Assembly: GCF_900156395.1 (NCBI RefSeq)
Contig: NZ_FTNL01000018.1
Span: 1-64,000 of the forward strand
Direction of reading: 5' to 3'
Length of the DNA stretch: 64,000 bases
Origin: Fluoribacter gormanii
GTDB taxonomy: Bacteria > Pseudomonadota > Gammaproteobacteria > Legionellales > Legionellaceae
Part shown: in pieces, positions 52,924 to 61,991 of the stretch
Numbering within the stretch: the stretch's first letter is position 1
Layout of the letters: every line of letters starts with the position of its first letter
Notes under the pieces: model-generated
What the model was told of the DNA's origin: nothing
The model's input: only the letters and a program-made list of their open reading frames with translations
Database searches by the model: none
Program-made: the position numbers and the translations under genes

Positions 52924-53781
52924 ATGAGTCAATATTTGCAACTTGCCGAAATGAATTTACCTGTGGGCAGTCTTGATTCCTACATTCACAGGGTCAATCA
53001 AATTCCTATGTTATCCTTAGAGGAAGAAATCGCTTATGCCGAGCGTTTTCATACTGAAGGGGATCTTGAGGCTGCACGACTTTTGGTTCTTGCTCATTTA
53101 CGTTATGTTGTTCGCGTCGCTCGTGGTTATTTAGGGTATGGTTTACCTCTGAACGATTTAATTCAAGAAGGCAATATCGGTTTGATGAAGGCGGTAAAAC
53201 GCTTTGATCCCAAGATGGGTGTACGTCTTGTTTCCTTTGCAGTGCACTGGATAAAAGCAGAAATACATGAGTTTGTTTTACGCAACTGGCGTATTGTTAA
53301 AATTGCAACAACCAAGGCACAGCGTAAATTATTTTTTAACCTTCGCCAAATGAAAAATCGTTTAGGCTGGATGAGTAATGAAGAGGTTAATGCTGTAGCA
53401 AATGATTTGGGTGTAAGCCGCGAAGACGTATTAGTTATGGAACAACGTCTGAACGCGATGGATACACCTTATGATGCTCCAGATGCGGACGAACATGATG
53501 AATTTTATACAGCACCAGAGCGATATTTATTTAATGCGAATGATGATCCTTCTGTATTGTTGGAAAAGGAAAATGCAGGCGATCATGGGCGTGAACGACT
53601 GATGCTTGCCCTGGACCAGTTAGACGAACGCAGTCAGGACATTTTACAGCAACGTTGGTTAGCTGAAGAAAAGCTAACATTACACGATTTGGCTAAGAAA
53701 TATGGCGTGTCTGCTGAACGTGTCCGGCAGCTTGAAAAAAATGCCATGAAAAAACTGCGGCAATATATAGAAAGTGAGTAA
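52924..53781 (+). CDS. rpoH: RNA polymerase sigma-32 factor (heat shock)
   Basis: 285 residues from the ATG at 52924 (AAAGGAAGAAGC before it); the frame opens earlier inside ftsX. Region 2 ([38 protein letters not shown]), the RpoH box [12 protein letters not shown] and region 4.2 ([20 protein letters not shown]) are diagnostic. Directs transcription of chaperone and protease genes. The 55-base leader is AT-rich; heat-controlled translation known in E. coli cannot be judged by eye. Confidence 0.96.
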   Translation: MSQYLQLAEMNLPVGSLDSYIHRVNQIPMLSLEEEIAYAERFHTEGDLEAARLLVLAHLRYVVRVARGYLGYGLPLNDLIQEGNIGLMKAVKRFDPKMGVRLVSFAVHWIKAEIHEFVLRNWRIVKIATTKAQRKLFFNLRQMKNRLGWMSNEEVNAVANDLGVSREDVLVMEQRLNAMDTPYDAPDADEHDEFYTAPERYLFNANDDPSVLLEKENAGDHGRERLMLALDQLDERSQDILQQRWLAEEKLTLHDLAKKYGVSAERVRQLEKNAMKKLRQYIESE

Positions 53782-53801
53782 TTCCTTAATTCCGGGGGCT
53801 C

Positions 53802-53838
53802 TATGCGTTCGGGATTGACCTATCTTCGCGAACGCATA
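53802..53838 (+). terminator. Inverted repeat after rpoH
   Basis: TATGCGTTCG and CGAACGCATA are perfect 10-bp arms separated by 17 bases, 20 bases after the rpoH stop. No T-run follows, so it may be a factor-dependent terminator or RNA-stabilising hairpin. Confidence 0.5.
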
Positions 53839-53847
53839 CAGTATATG

Positions 53848-53884
53848 TAGCCTTTGTGAAGGGATGCGGGCCCCGGGATTCCTA
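53848..53884. repeat. Partial REP-like element, copy 8
   Basis: GTAGCCTTTGTGAAGGGATG followed by CGGGCCCCGGGATT resembles the left half of the intergenic repeat family; the right arm is not obvious. Confidence 0.4.
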
Positions 53885-53927
53885 TAATAGAGTTCTTGTG
53901 TTCCGCTTGCCTTACCTATATTTTGTT

Positions 53928-54791
53928 TTATTCCAAAAAATTACAAACCAACGGGCCAACTCGTTCATCCAATAAGACACTTACATGATTTGCATCGGGA
54001 AGTAAGCAGAGCTTGGAATTTGGATATTTTTCACAAAACACAATTGATTCTTTAGTGCTAATCGTATTATCTAACTCTCCATGAATGCATAAAAAAGAGA
54101 TGCCAGGGGATTGAGCAATGAAATGGTGTAGCCGTATTAATTTAATATCAAATTGTGCTTGTTGCTTCATAACCTGGCGAAGCTGCAGATAACCATGGCC
54201 ACTTAGTTTAAATTTTTTTGCAATGCGATTAACAGGGCTGCGCATTTGTGTTGGTGATGCAATTAAAATTGCACGTTCAGGTTTATGATTTAATTGCCAT
54301 TCAGGAAGTTGACCGGCTACATTGAGAGTATTGAGTAACATCGAGCCACCAAAAGAATGTCCAATAACTGCATAGAAAGGTCCGTGCTGATTGATGGCAT
54401 CCTTCAAAATAGCAACCGCATCAGTCCAGGGTAGTTGTAATCCTTTTGCTTCTCCATGTGCGGGAAAATCAAGAGCATATACTTCATAACCTTGCTGATA
54501 TAGCGCCTCGATTATGCGAGCCATATAGGCTGCACGTGATATCCACCCATGAGTAATCAGTATTTTTTTCCCTTTTGAGTTTTTTTGGGGTACAAAACGA
54601 TGCAGTACATGGTGCCGTGGGAATTCCTGGTGAATTACTTCCGTACGTCTACCCTCAATAAACTCACAAGCTAGTTTGGCAAAATCTCTATATTGCTTTT
54701 CCAGAGGAAGAAAGATAGGAGTAATAAACGCTTGATAACACAATTGTGCATGTAAAATATCTCGTACATGGATTAATGATGAAGTTATCAT
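53928..54791 (-). CDS. Alpha/beta hydrolase
   Basis: 287 residues from the ATG at 54791, which has AGGGG about nine bases upstream; the frame opens at 54851. Alpha/beta-hydrolase fold: LITHGWISRAAYMARIIEAL as the oxyanion strand, nucleophile Ser in VIGHSFGGSMLLNTL, Asp in IHGELDNTIST and His in PDANHVSVLLD. No signal peptide. Substrate not predictable. Convergent with rpoH. Confidence 0.85.
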   Translation of the reverse strand: MITSSLIHVRDILHAQLCYQAFITPIFLPLEKQYRDFAKLACEFIEGRRTEVIHQEFPRHHVLHRFVPQKNSKGKKILITHGWISRAAYMARIIEALYQQGYEVYALDFPAHGEAKGLQLPWTDAVAILKDAINQHGPFYAVIGHSFGGSMLLNTLNVAGQLPEWQLNHKPERAILIASPTQMRSPVNRIAKKFKLSGHGYLQLRQVMKQQAQFDIKLIRLHHFIAQSPGISFLCIHGELDNTISTKESIVFCEKYPNSKLCLLPDANHVSVLLDERVGPLVCNFLE

Positions 54792-54928
54792 AATTAGATC
54801 CCCTTCTGAGTTTACTTTAATTGTAGCACCTAAAATAAAACATTTTATCAAAAGAGTATTTTATCGTTTCGTCTTTAATTGGTTTATACCTGTCAAACGG
54901 TTTACGGTAAGAAAAGGTGAGCGGAACA

Positions 54929-55048
54929 ATGCAAAAACTGTTATGTGCAGAATTCGAACTTAATACATTTCATAACTTTATCTCTTTAGCTCAATTTTAT
55001 AAACTAGAACTCCTAAAAGTTAATTCGGGATTATTTCAGGGGACTTGA
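54929..55048 (+). CDS. Possible 39-codon ORF before the dienelactone hydrolase
   Basis: MQKLLCAEFELNTFHNFISL continuing to SGLFQGT, ending one base before the next ATG. AAGGTGAGCGGAAC stands upstream as a possible ribosome-binding site. An ORF of this length can arise by chance in AT-rich DNA; the appeal is its exact abutment to the following gene. Confidence 0.25.
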   Translation: MQKLLCAEFELNTFHNFISLAQFYKLELLKVNSGLFQGT

Positions 55049-55049
55049 G

Positions 55050-55766
55050 ATGCATACTTCAAATTATATTTATCATGATGATGAGCAGGAACTCCATGGA
55101 TTTGTTGCTTATGACAAATCCTTTGTGGGGCCGCGTCCTGCTGTACTGGTTGTTCATGATTGGTCCGGTCGTAATGAATTTGCCTGTGATAAGGCAAAAT
55201 TACTTGCAGAGATGGGCTATGTCGGTTTTGCTGTAGATATGTATGGTCAAGGAACGCTTGGTTCTACAATAGAGGAAAAACAGGCATTAATGACTCCTTT
55301 AGTTTCTGATCAGGCCCTACTACGACGCCGTGTTCAAGCTGGATTGACGGCTGTAAGTTCTATGTCTGAGGTTGATAGTAAGCAGGTTGCAATTATTGGG
55401 TTTTGTTTTGGCGGTATGTGTGCTCTTGAGTTGGCTCGTTCTGGAGCCGACATCAAAGGTGTAGTAAGTTTTCATGGTTTGCTGCACAAACCTGGAACTC
55501 TGAACTCTGAACCGATTAAAGCTAAAATTTTGGCTTTGCATGGCTATGATGATCCTATGGTTCAACCCGATATTGCCCAGGCATTTTGTAAAGAGATGAC
55601 TGATGCGAATGTAGATTGGCAAATGCATATGTACGGACATGTACAGCATGCTTTTACTAACCCATTGGCACATGATACGCAATTGGGAACCATTTACAAT
55701 GCAGCTGCGGCTCAACGTTCATGGCAAGCAATGATCAATTTCTTGCAAGAAATTTTAGGGAAATAG
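55050..55766 (+). CDS. Dienelactone hydrolase-family protein
   Basis: 238 residues. Nucleophile Cys119 in AIIGFCFGGMCALELA, acid Asp near residue 167 in ALHGYDDPM and His200 in GHVQHAFTN form the Cys-Asp-His triad of dienelactone hydrolases. AGGGGAC lies seven bases before the ATG. True substrates of chromosomal members outside aromatic degradation clusters are generally unknown; no catechol genes are nearby. Confidence 0.88.
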   Translation: MHTSNYIYHDDEQELHGFVAYDKSFVGPRPAVLVVHDWSGRNEFACDKAKLLAEMGYVGFAVDMYGQGTLGSTIEEKQALMTPLVSDQALLRRRVQAGLTAVSSMSEVDSKQVAIIGFCFGGMCALELARSGADIKGVVSFHGLLHKPGTLNSEPIKAKILALHGYDDPMVQPDIAQAFCKEMTDANVDWQMHMYGHVQHAFTNPLAHDTQLGTIYNAAAAQRSWQAMINFLQEILGK

Positions 55767-56223
55767 TTTCTGTTCCGCTCGAATGAAATTGAGGGACAGG
55801 GTGATGTTAGGATGATAAATCCGGAACTCCAATTTGTTCAGATCATGCTAAGTTCTATCGGGAATATTTTAAGGTGTGTTGATAATTCATCGTAGCCGAC
55901 GTTCCGCGACTTCATCGCGAAAGGCGGTGGGAAGATGAATTGTCAACATCCCTTAGTTGGTAGCGAAATAAATTTTAAAACTATTCTCATTGGACTCGAT
56001 TATTGGACAATAAAGAATTATAATCTCGAAAAATAATCTTGCTTCTGTTTCTGTGTTTTTTCCATAAGTCTTTTACTATTGACGTTAAATATAATATATT
56101 GGATGAATGTAAGTTCTTACTCGCTTCTTTTAAGAATAAGCAATAAAACAAACCAAATTGTGGAAAATCAACTAATTAGTAGAAGCTACTCCCAATTTGA
56201 GTTTTTCATCCGGTCATAACACT
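55767..56223. other. Intergenic region before the NRPS-like gene
   Basis: About 450 bases without an ORF. Holds the inverted repeat above; the second half is very AT-rich (ATAATATATTGGATG and similar) and should carry the promoter, but no strong -35/-10 pair stands out. Confidence 0.5.
55872..55953. repeat. Long imperfect inverted repeat upstream of the NRPS-like gene
   Basis: Arms GTGTTGATAATTCATC (near 55875-55891) and GATGAATTGTCAACATC (55934-55950) are complementary over 17 of 20 positions, with a 42-base GC-richer centre (CGACGTTCCGCGACTTCATC). Not a member of the TAGCCTGGG family. Could be a small mobile element relic or an operator. Confidence 0.55.
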
Positions 56224-59200
56224 ATGAAATTGCATCACTTTTTTGAGCAATCAGTTGATAATTATTCAGACAATATTGCTTTGATTTGCGATAATGCGTT
56301 TATTTCCTATCAAGAGTTAGAAAATCGTGCTAATCAATTAGCTCATTATCTTCATGAGAACAAAGTCTCCAAGGGTAGCATTGTAGGCATTCTATTAGAG
56401 CGATCTATAGAATGCTATATTGCTATATTGGCGACGTTAAAAACAGGCGCAGCTTATGTGCCTATTGAGGTAGATTATCCTGACGAACGAATTAATTATA
56501 TTTTCTCCGATCTACCTTTTGATGCGGTTTTAACTTCGTCTATGCAATTGGCCCAGAAAAATCTGGCATGGCCAACTTTTTATGCAGTTGATAAATTGGC
56601 CGAAGAAATTTCCAGGCGTCCAGCGCAGCGATTAACTCTTCAAGAAGAGTTAACTGCTGATGACTTGTGTTACATCATTTACACTTCAGGTTCTACAGGA
56701 AAACCAAAAGGGGTAGAAATTACCCAACGCAGTATTTGCCATTATGTGCAAGTTGCGAGCAAACTTTATAATATAAAAAGTGATGATAAGGTATACCAAG
56801 GCTTTTCTTTGGCATTTGATGCCTCTTTAGAAGAGTTTTGGATGGCTTTTGCCAATGGCGCCGCACTTGTTGCATGTACAGCAAAAGAAGTGCGATCGGG
56901 TCTAGGTCTAATCCCCTTTTTACAACAACACCGAGTTAGTGTTTTTTCAACAGTACCTACTTTATTGTCTACTTTAGAAGGCCAATTACCTGATCTACGT
57001 ATTTTAATCTTGGGTGGAGAATCTTGCCCATCCAGTTTGGTTAAGCGTTGGAGCAGAGAGGGGCTGCGGATTATTAATACTTATGGTCCCACTGAAGCAA
57101 CGATTATTGCAACTTATGCAGAATGTCATCCTGAACAGGAAGTTACCATTGGTAAACCCTTGCCTGGTTATGAAGTGCTCATCGTTGATGAACAATTACG
57201 AGAAGTCGCTGAAGGAGAGGAGGGCGAGTTGTGCATTGCTGGAGTTGCCCTAGCTCGTGGTTATGTTAATCGTCCCGAAGATACAGCAAAAAAATTTGTT
57301 GTAAATCCATCAAATAAAAATCAACGCTTATATCGAACAGGGGATTTAGTTTCAAGAGCGCCTAGCGGTGATCTCCTTTTTGCAGGGCGAATCGATGATC
57401 AAATCAAATTGCGTGGATTTCGTATTGAATTAAATGAAATTGAAACCATAATCATGCAATATGCAGGAATTAAACAAGCCGTGGTTTCTTTGCAAACCCT
57501 GGAGCAACCTACACTCGTTGCATATCTGATTCTTGATCTAAAAAATGCATTTGATATAAATGAATTTAAAACCTTTTTAAGGTCACGCTTACCTGATTAC
57601 ATGCTTCCGTCTCTAATTGAGATTTTAGAAACGTTTCCAGTTTTAGCCAGCGGTAAAGTGAATCGCAAAGAACTTCCTAGACCCGTGCAAAAGTCAGAGA
57701 ATGTTTATATAGCACCTGAGTCTGAGTTAGCTAAGGAAATTGCTCTAGTCTGGGAGAGCGTATTTGACTGTAAGAATATCTCTGCTGGAGCAGATTTTTT
57801 CTATGATTTAGGTGGGCATTCATTACATGCAGCAAAAGTAATTTCTAATTTACGCAAAATACCTGCCTTAAAAAATATCTCAATTCTTGATTTATATAAA
57901 AATCCAACAATTAAGCAATTAGAACATAAGTTTAGTGATCCTCTCAGTAATCCACAAATTGATGCGCAGCAAGCGGCTAAGAAAAAGTACAAAGTACCAC
58001 AATGGAAATATTATTTGTGTGGGGTTGGTCAATTTTTTGGCTGCTTATTGCAATACGCAATAGGTACTTTACAGCTATTGGCTGTTATTTTGTGCTACAG
58101 CTGGGTTAGCTCTGAGTATTCGATTATTTCTAGAGAGTCACAGCTTGCATTTTTAGCTTTGTTTTTATCGATGCCAATCATTTCGTTATTTATCACGATT
58201 GGTTTGAAATGGATATTATTGGGACGGGTAAAGCCAGGTGAATATCCACTTTGGGGATGGTTCTATTATCGTTGGTGGTTAGTGCAAAGGCTGCAGAAGA
58301 ATTTGTTTTTAGCTAAATTCTTAGTCGGTTCACCGTTAGCTGGTATCTATTATCGCTTACTAGGAGCTAAAATAGGTAAGAACTGTTATTTGGGTTCCAT
58401 GCAAATTTCTGCACATGATTTGTTGAGTATCGGAGATAATACTTCTATTGGTGCGGACAGTAGACTTAACGGTTATATCATCGAGGACGGTTGGTTAAAA
58501 ATAGGTCCCATCAATATAGGCAATAATTGTTATATAGGATCACGTGCAGTAGTTGGATTAAATACACAGATTGAAGATCATGGTGTCTTGGATGAAATGT
58601 CCATGCTGCCTGATCAAGGCTTAATTCCTCAAGGAGCCTATTTTTCAGGCTCTCCAGCGGTACCTGGTACTATTCCTGCGGACCATGTTACTCGGAAAAA
58701 AGTTGCGGTTGATGAATCTACCATGCTGGAAAATACCCTTTTTGGTATTTTGCATTACTTAGGCGTCGTTTTTGTCATGGTAGTTTATTATTTATGCTTA
58801 ATTCCCTCAATCTCTTTTATTAGCTATTACTATGATCAGAGTCATTACTTGACCACCATGTTTTTTGCCGTACCTTTAGGGGCGATCCTGTTTTTAGGAT
58901 TATATTATTCATGCATTGTGCTCTGTAAAAAGATTATTTTGGATAAGGTAAAACCTGGCGATTATCCCTTAAAGAGTTTTTATTATTTCCGTCATTGGAT
59001 TATGGTGAAATTATTGGATGGGGATGAAATCTCGATTATGGCAGACACTTTATATATGCCTGCTTTTTTACGATTGCTGGGGGCAAAATTAGGGAAAGGA
59101 GTAGAAATGGGAGAAACTCCGCATATTATTCCTGACCTGGTCACTATTGAAGAAGGTGGTTTTACCGCCAGTTCTGTAGCCCTAGCCTGGCCTAGTGTTT

Positions 59201-60198
59201 ATAATGGATTTATTTCTTTTGCTCCGGTGACCATCGGGCGCAGAGGCTTTGTAGGGAATGTCAGTTTATTATCTGCTGGTAAATCGATTGGTGAAGGCGC
59301 TCTATTAGGATGTCTATCGGTGACTCCATCCGATGGGAGAGCAGAAGAGCCTTATTCTGCCTGGTTGGGTTCGCCTGCTGTATTTTTACCTAAGCGAGAG
59401 TTATTTGTTGGCTATTCTGATAAGGATACATTTTATCCCTCCAAAAAACTCTATTTCATGCGTTTACTCATTGAATTTATACGAATTATTTTACCATCGA
59501 CATTTTCATTAATTGCATTATTCAATATGCTTTATGTCTTGGATTATATGTTAAGTGAGTATTCCTGGCTTGTTACCGCACTGGTTCTTCCACCAGTAGA
59601 GATGTTCATTACAGTTTGTCTTGTTGGGGTATTGGTCGGTCTAAAATGGATAATGTTAGGTAAATTAAAACCTTTAACCAAGCCTATTTGGGATCCCTTT
59701 ATTTGGAAAAATGATGTGATTGAATATTCGTATAACTACTATACGAACCCACATTGGACTAATAAAGTTCTAGGGACTCCTTTTGCGCTTTGGGTACATC
59801 GTTGTTTAGGAACTAAAGCAGGGAAGAGGGTTTTTACAGACAGTGCTGAGTTTTCAGAATTTGATTTAATTACAATTGGTGATGATGTTTGTATCAATGC
59901 CGAGACAATAATTCAAACTCATCTCTATGAGGATCGAATATTTAAGGTCTCTAATGTCACTATTGGTTCTGGTTGTAATGTAGGTGTTGGTTCAATTGTC
60001 CTCTACAACACGTTGATGGAAGATAACTCTTCTCTGGGTAGCCTTTCTTTACTAATGAAGGGGGAACGCTTGCCTGAAAATACTCATTGGGCTGGTATTC
60101 CTGCACAATCGACAGCGCTTGGAGTGTCACGCCAACAAGTTGCCCCGCAACGTGCTGCAGAAGAAAGTCCGGAAGAAGTACTTCCAGAGTTATTGTAG
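56224..60198 (+). CDS. Pls-like single-module NRPS: adenylation, carrier and three membrane-linked acyltransferase-like domains
   Basis: 1324 residues from the ATG at 56224; nine more codons upstream (TTG at 56197) are possible. Residues 1-490 are an adenylation domain: A3 YIIYTSGSTGKPKG, A5 NTYGPTEATI, A7/A8 YRTGDLVSRAPSG and RGFRIELNEIE, A10 SGKVNRKELP. Residues 505-575 are a carrier domain, DLGGHSLHAAKV, with phosphopantetheine Ser533. Then come about six membrane segments in pairs (near 600-665, 840-905 and 1080-1148), each followed by a left-handed beta-helix-like soluble domain (LLGAKIGKNCYLG, LLGAKLGKGVEMG, CLGTKAGKRVFTD). No condensation or thioesterase domain is present. This order and size match epsilon-poly-L-lysine synthetase. 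The product is unknown; a homopolymer or a single amino-acid transfer at the membrane is likely. It needs a phosphopantetheinyl transferase encoded elsewhere. Confidence 0.9.
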   Translation: MKLHHFFEQSVDNYSDNIALICDNAFISYQELENRANQLAHYLHENKVSKGSIVGILLERSIECYIAILATLKTGAAYVPIEVDYPDERINYIFSDLPFDAVLTSSMQLAQKNLAWPTFYAVDKLAEEISRRPAQRLTLQEELTADDLCYIIYTSGSTGKPKGVEITQRSICHYVQVASKLYNIKSDDKVYQGFSLAFDASLEEFWMAFANGAALVACTAKEVRSGLGLIPFLQQHRVSVFSTVPTLLSTLEGQLPDLRILILGGESCPSSLVKRWSREGLRIINTYGPTEATIIATYAECHPEQEVTIGKPLPGYEVLIVDEQLREVAEGEEGELCIAGVALARGYVNRPEDTAKKFVVNPSNKNQRLYRTGDLVSRAPSGDLLFAGRIDDQIKLRGFRIELNEIETIIMQYAGIKQAVVSLQTLEQPTLVAYLILDLKNAFDINEFKTFLRSRLPDYMLPSLIEILETFPVLASGKVNRKELPRPVQKSENVYIAPESELAKEIALVWESVFDCKNISAGADFFYDLGGHSLHAAKVISNLRKIPALKNISILDLYKNPTIKQLEHKFSDPLSNPQIDAQQAAKKKYKVPQWKYYLCGVGQFFGCLLQYAIGTLQLLAVILCYSWVSSEYSIISRESQLAFLALFLSMPIISLFITIGLKWILLGRVKPGEYPLWGWFYYRWWLVQRLQKNLFLAKFLVGSPLAGIYYRLLGAKIGKNCYLGSMQISAHDLLSIGDNTSIGADSRLNGYIIEDGWLKIGPINIGNNCYIGSRAVVGLNTQIEDHGVLDEMSMLPDQGLIPQGAYFSGSPAVPGTIPADHVTRKKVAVDESTMLENTLFGILHYLGVVFVMVVYYLCLIPSISFISYYYDQSHYLTTMFFAVPLGAILFLGLYYSCIVLCKKIILDKVKPGDYPLKSFYYFRHWIMVKLLDGDEISIMADTLYMPAFLRLLGAKLGKGVEMGETPHIIPDLVTIEEGGFTASSVALAWPSVYNGFISFAPVTIGRRGFVGNVSLLSAGKSIGEGALLGCLSVTPSDGRAEEPYSAWLGSPAVFLPKRELFVGYSDKDTFYPSKKLYFMRLLIEFIRIILPSTFSLIALFNMLYVLDYMLSEYSWLVTALVLPPVEMFITVCLVGVLVGLKWIMLGKLKPLTKPIWDPFIWKNDVIEYSYNYYTNPHWTNKVLGTPFALWVHRCLGTKAGKRVFTDSAEFSEFDLITIGDDVCINAETIIQTHLYEDRIFKVSNVTIGSGCNVGVGSIVLYNTLMEDNSSLGSLSLLMKGERLPENTHWAGIPAQSTALGVSRQQVAPQRAAEESPEEVLPELL

Positions 60199-60212
60199 TC
60201 ATGTCACAAGGG

Positions 60213-60248
60213 TGAAGTGAGGCAGAACTTAGGTTCTGCTTCGCTTCA
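60213..60248. repeat. Short REP-like palindrome, copy 9
   Basis: TGAAGTGAGGCAGAAC and GTTCTGCTTCGCTTCA pair at 14 of 16 positions around a 4-base loop. Between the convergent NRPS-like and panC genes; it may double as a terminator. Confidence 0.7.
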
Positions 60249-60269
60249 ATTAAGCTAAAATAATAGAAC

Positions 60270-61034
60270 TTACCCCAATAAATAATTGTCAATCAAGCGG
60301 ATGTTATCAATTCGTACTGCCGCAAAACGACGACCGTGATGTTCTTCAACATACTCTACAGCAATCCCTTTTTGAGTTAATTGTTTGATGATTTGCTCAC
60401 ATGTCCGCTCTTTTTGCTGAAATAATCTAGCAAAATCTTCAGCTAAGGCCTTTTGTTCCTGATTGAGACGGTTATTACGTGAGCTGTAAGCTAATCCACT
60501 TGGCTCACGGATCGTTGGACATGCTTTAATTTCAATATCCATAAAAAAGGCATTAACCATTCCTTGAATCAATAAGTACTGTTGATAATCTTTTTCACCG
60601 AAGTAGGCTCTATGAGGCTTAGCCAAGTTCAATAATTTCATAACTACAGTTAATACACCGTTAAAGTGCCCGGGTCTATGAGTTCCTTCCATAAGTTGGC
60701 AAAGTTGTTGCTCATGCACCTGATAATTGTATCCATCCGCATACATGGATTGCTCATTAGGAAGAATACAAAAATCGACACCAGAATCTTCCATAATTTT
60801 AAGATCCGCTTCTAATGTTCGTGGATAAAGTTTAAAGTCCTCGGTTTGATTAAATTGTGTTGGATTTACAAATAGACTGGAGACAGTATAGTGATTTTCT
60901 TTTTGACTGGCTAAAAACAAAGAGGCATGTCCGGCATGCAAATTACCCATGGTTGGCGCAAAGCCCAGAGTTAATTGCGTAGATAAAGTTTTACGAAAGC
61001 ATACCCATTCGTTGAGATCGTGAAAAATTTGCAT
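60270..61034 (-). CDS. panC: Pantothenate synthetase
   Basis: 254 residues, slightly shorter than E. coli PanC. Joins pantoate and beta-alanine using ATP. Seen: [16 protein letters not shown] with the nucleotide-binding Hx[47 protein letters not shown] and the KMSKS-like [12 protein letters not shown]. Last gene of panB-panC. Confidence 0.95.
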   Translation of the reverse strand: MQIFHDLNEWVCFRKTLSTQLTLGFAPTMGNLHAGHASLFLASQKENHYTVSSLFVNPTQFNQTEDFKLYPRTLEADLKIMEDSGVDFCILPNEQSMYADGYNYQVHEQQLCQLMEGTHRPGHFNGVLTVVMKLLNLAKPHRAYFGEKDYQQYLLIQGMVNAFFMDIEIKACPTIREPSGLAYSSRNNRLNQEQKALAEDFARLFQQKERTCEQIIKQLTQKGIAVEYVEEHHGRRFAAVRIDNIRLIDNYLLG

Positions 61035-61064
61035 GAGTTACTCCTGAACTATGGTAACTAGTAA

Positions 61065-61124
61065 ATTGTGGCTTGGATGAGATAAAACATAATCCAGGTT
61101 GGCATTCCTCAACCCAGCCACAAT
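61065..61124. repeat. Inverted repeat between panB and panC
   Basis: ATTGTGGCTTGG (61065-61076) and CCCAGCCACAAT (61113-61124) are 12-base arms with one mismatch, 36 bases apart. The CCCAGCC end recalls the CCCAGGCTA end of the other repeats, so this may be a diverged member (copy 10). Confidence 0.5.
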
Positions 61125-61202
61125 AGCTCTAACAGTTACAATTTGTGAACCAGCTTAATTATTGGTAAAAATATTCAAATAATTAGGCTGCCCACTTTCT
61201 AA

Positions 61203-61991
61203 TTAAAATGAATGTTCCGCTGTTGGAAAATTGACCTGTTGAACCTGTTGGGCATAGGCATTTAATGCACCTAATAGAAGTTCCTTGCCTTGAAGGTATC
61301 TTTTGACGAACTTGGGATTAAATTCTGTTTGTAAACCCAGCATGTCATGCCATACAAGTACCTGTCCATCAGTATGAAAACCGGCTCCAATGCCTATAGT
61401 AGGTATACTTAACGACTCGGTTATTGTGAGCGCTAGTTGTTGGGGAACACATTCGATGACTAGAGCAAAACATCCAGCCGCCTCTAACTGATGAGCTTGC
61501 TGGAGCAGTTGTTCTGCCTGCTCTTGGTTTTTTCCCTGTATCTTAAAGCCACCTAATTGATGAATGGATTGAGGGGTTAAACCGATATGTCCTATAACTG
61601 GGACGCCGGCATTTACAAGATGAGAAATGGTTTGACACGTATCTGCATCAGCTCCTTCAATTTTCACTGCCTGTGCACCTGCTTGTAATAAACGTTTTAC
61701 ATTTTCTACAGTGTGACTCAGAGAACTTTTATGGCATAAAAAGGGAAGATCACTGATTAAAAATTGCTGATTCAGGCCACGTGCTACGGCTTGGGTATGA
61801 AGTATCATCATCTCCATGGTAGCCGTAACGGTTGTTTCATGGCCGTGTACTGCCATGGCTACAGAATCTCCGACCAGGACGCAATCAATATTTGATTCAG
61901 CTACGATGCAGGCAGACGGATAATCGTAGCAAGTTATCATGGAAATTTTTTGTTGCTCGTCTTTTTTACGTTTGAAATCATGAATTTTCAT
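61203..61991 (-). CDS. panB: 3-methyl-2-oxobutanoate hydroxymethyltransferase
   Basis: 262 residues. TIM-barrel PanB: KISMITCYDYPSACIVAESN, VLVGDSVAMAVHGHETT, VKIEGADADTC, GHIGLTPQSIHQLGGFKIQG and IGIGAGFHTDGQVLVWHD. First step of pantothenate synthesis from ketoisovalerate. A 168-base gap with an inverted repeat separates it from panC; panD is not present in the window. Confidence 0.95.
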   Translation of the reverse strand: MKIHDFKRKKDEQQKISMITCYDYPSACIVAESNIDCVLVGDSVAMAVHGHETTVTATMEMMILHTQAVARGLNQQFLISDLPFLCHKSSLSHTVENVKRLLQAGAQAVKIEGADADTCQTISHLVNAGVPVIGHIGLTPQSIHQLGGFKIQGKNQEQAEQLLQQAHQLEAAGCFALVIECVPQQLALTITESLSIPTIGIGAGFHTDGQVLVWHDMLGLQTEFNPKFVKRYLQGKELLLGALNAYAQQVQQVNFPTAEHSF

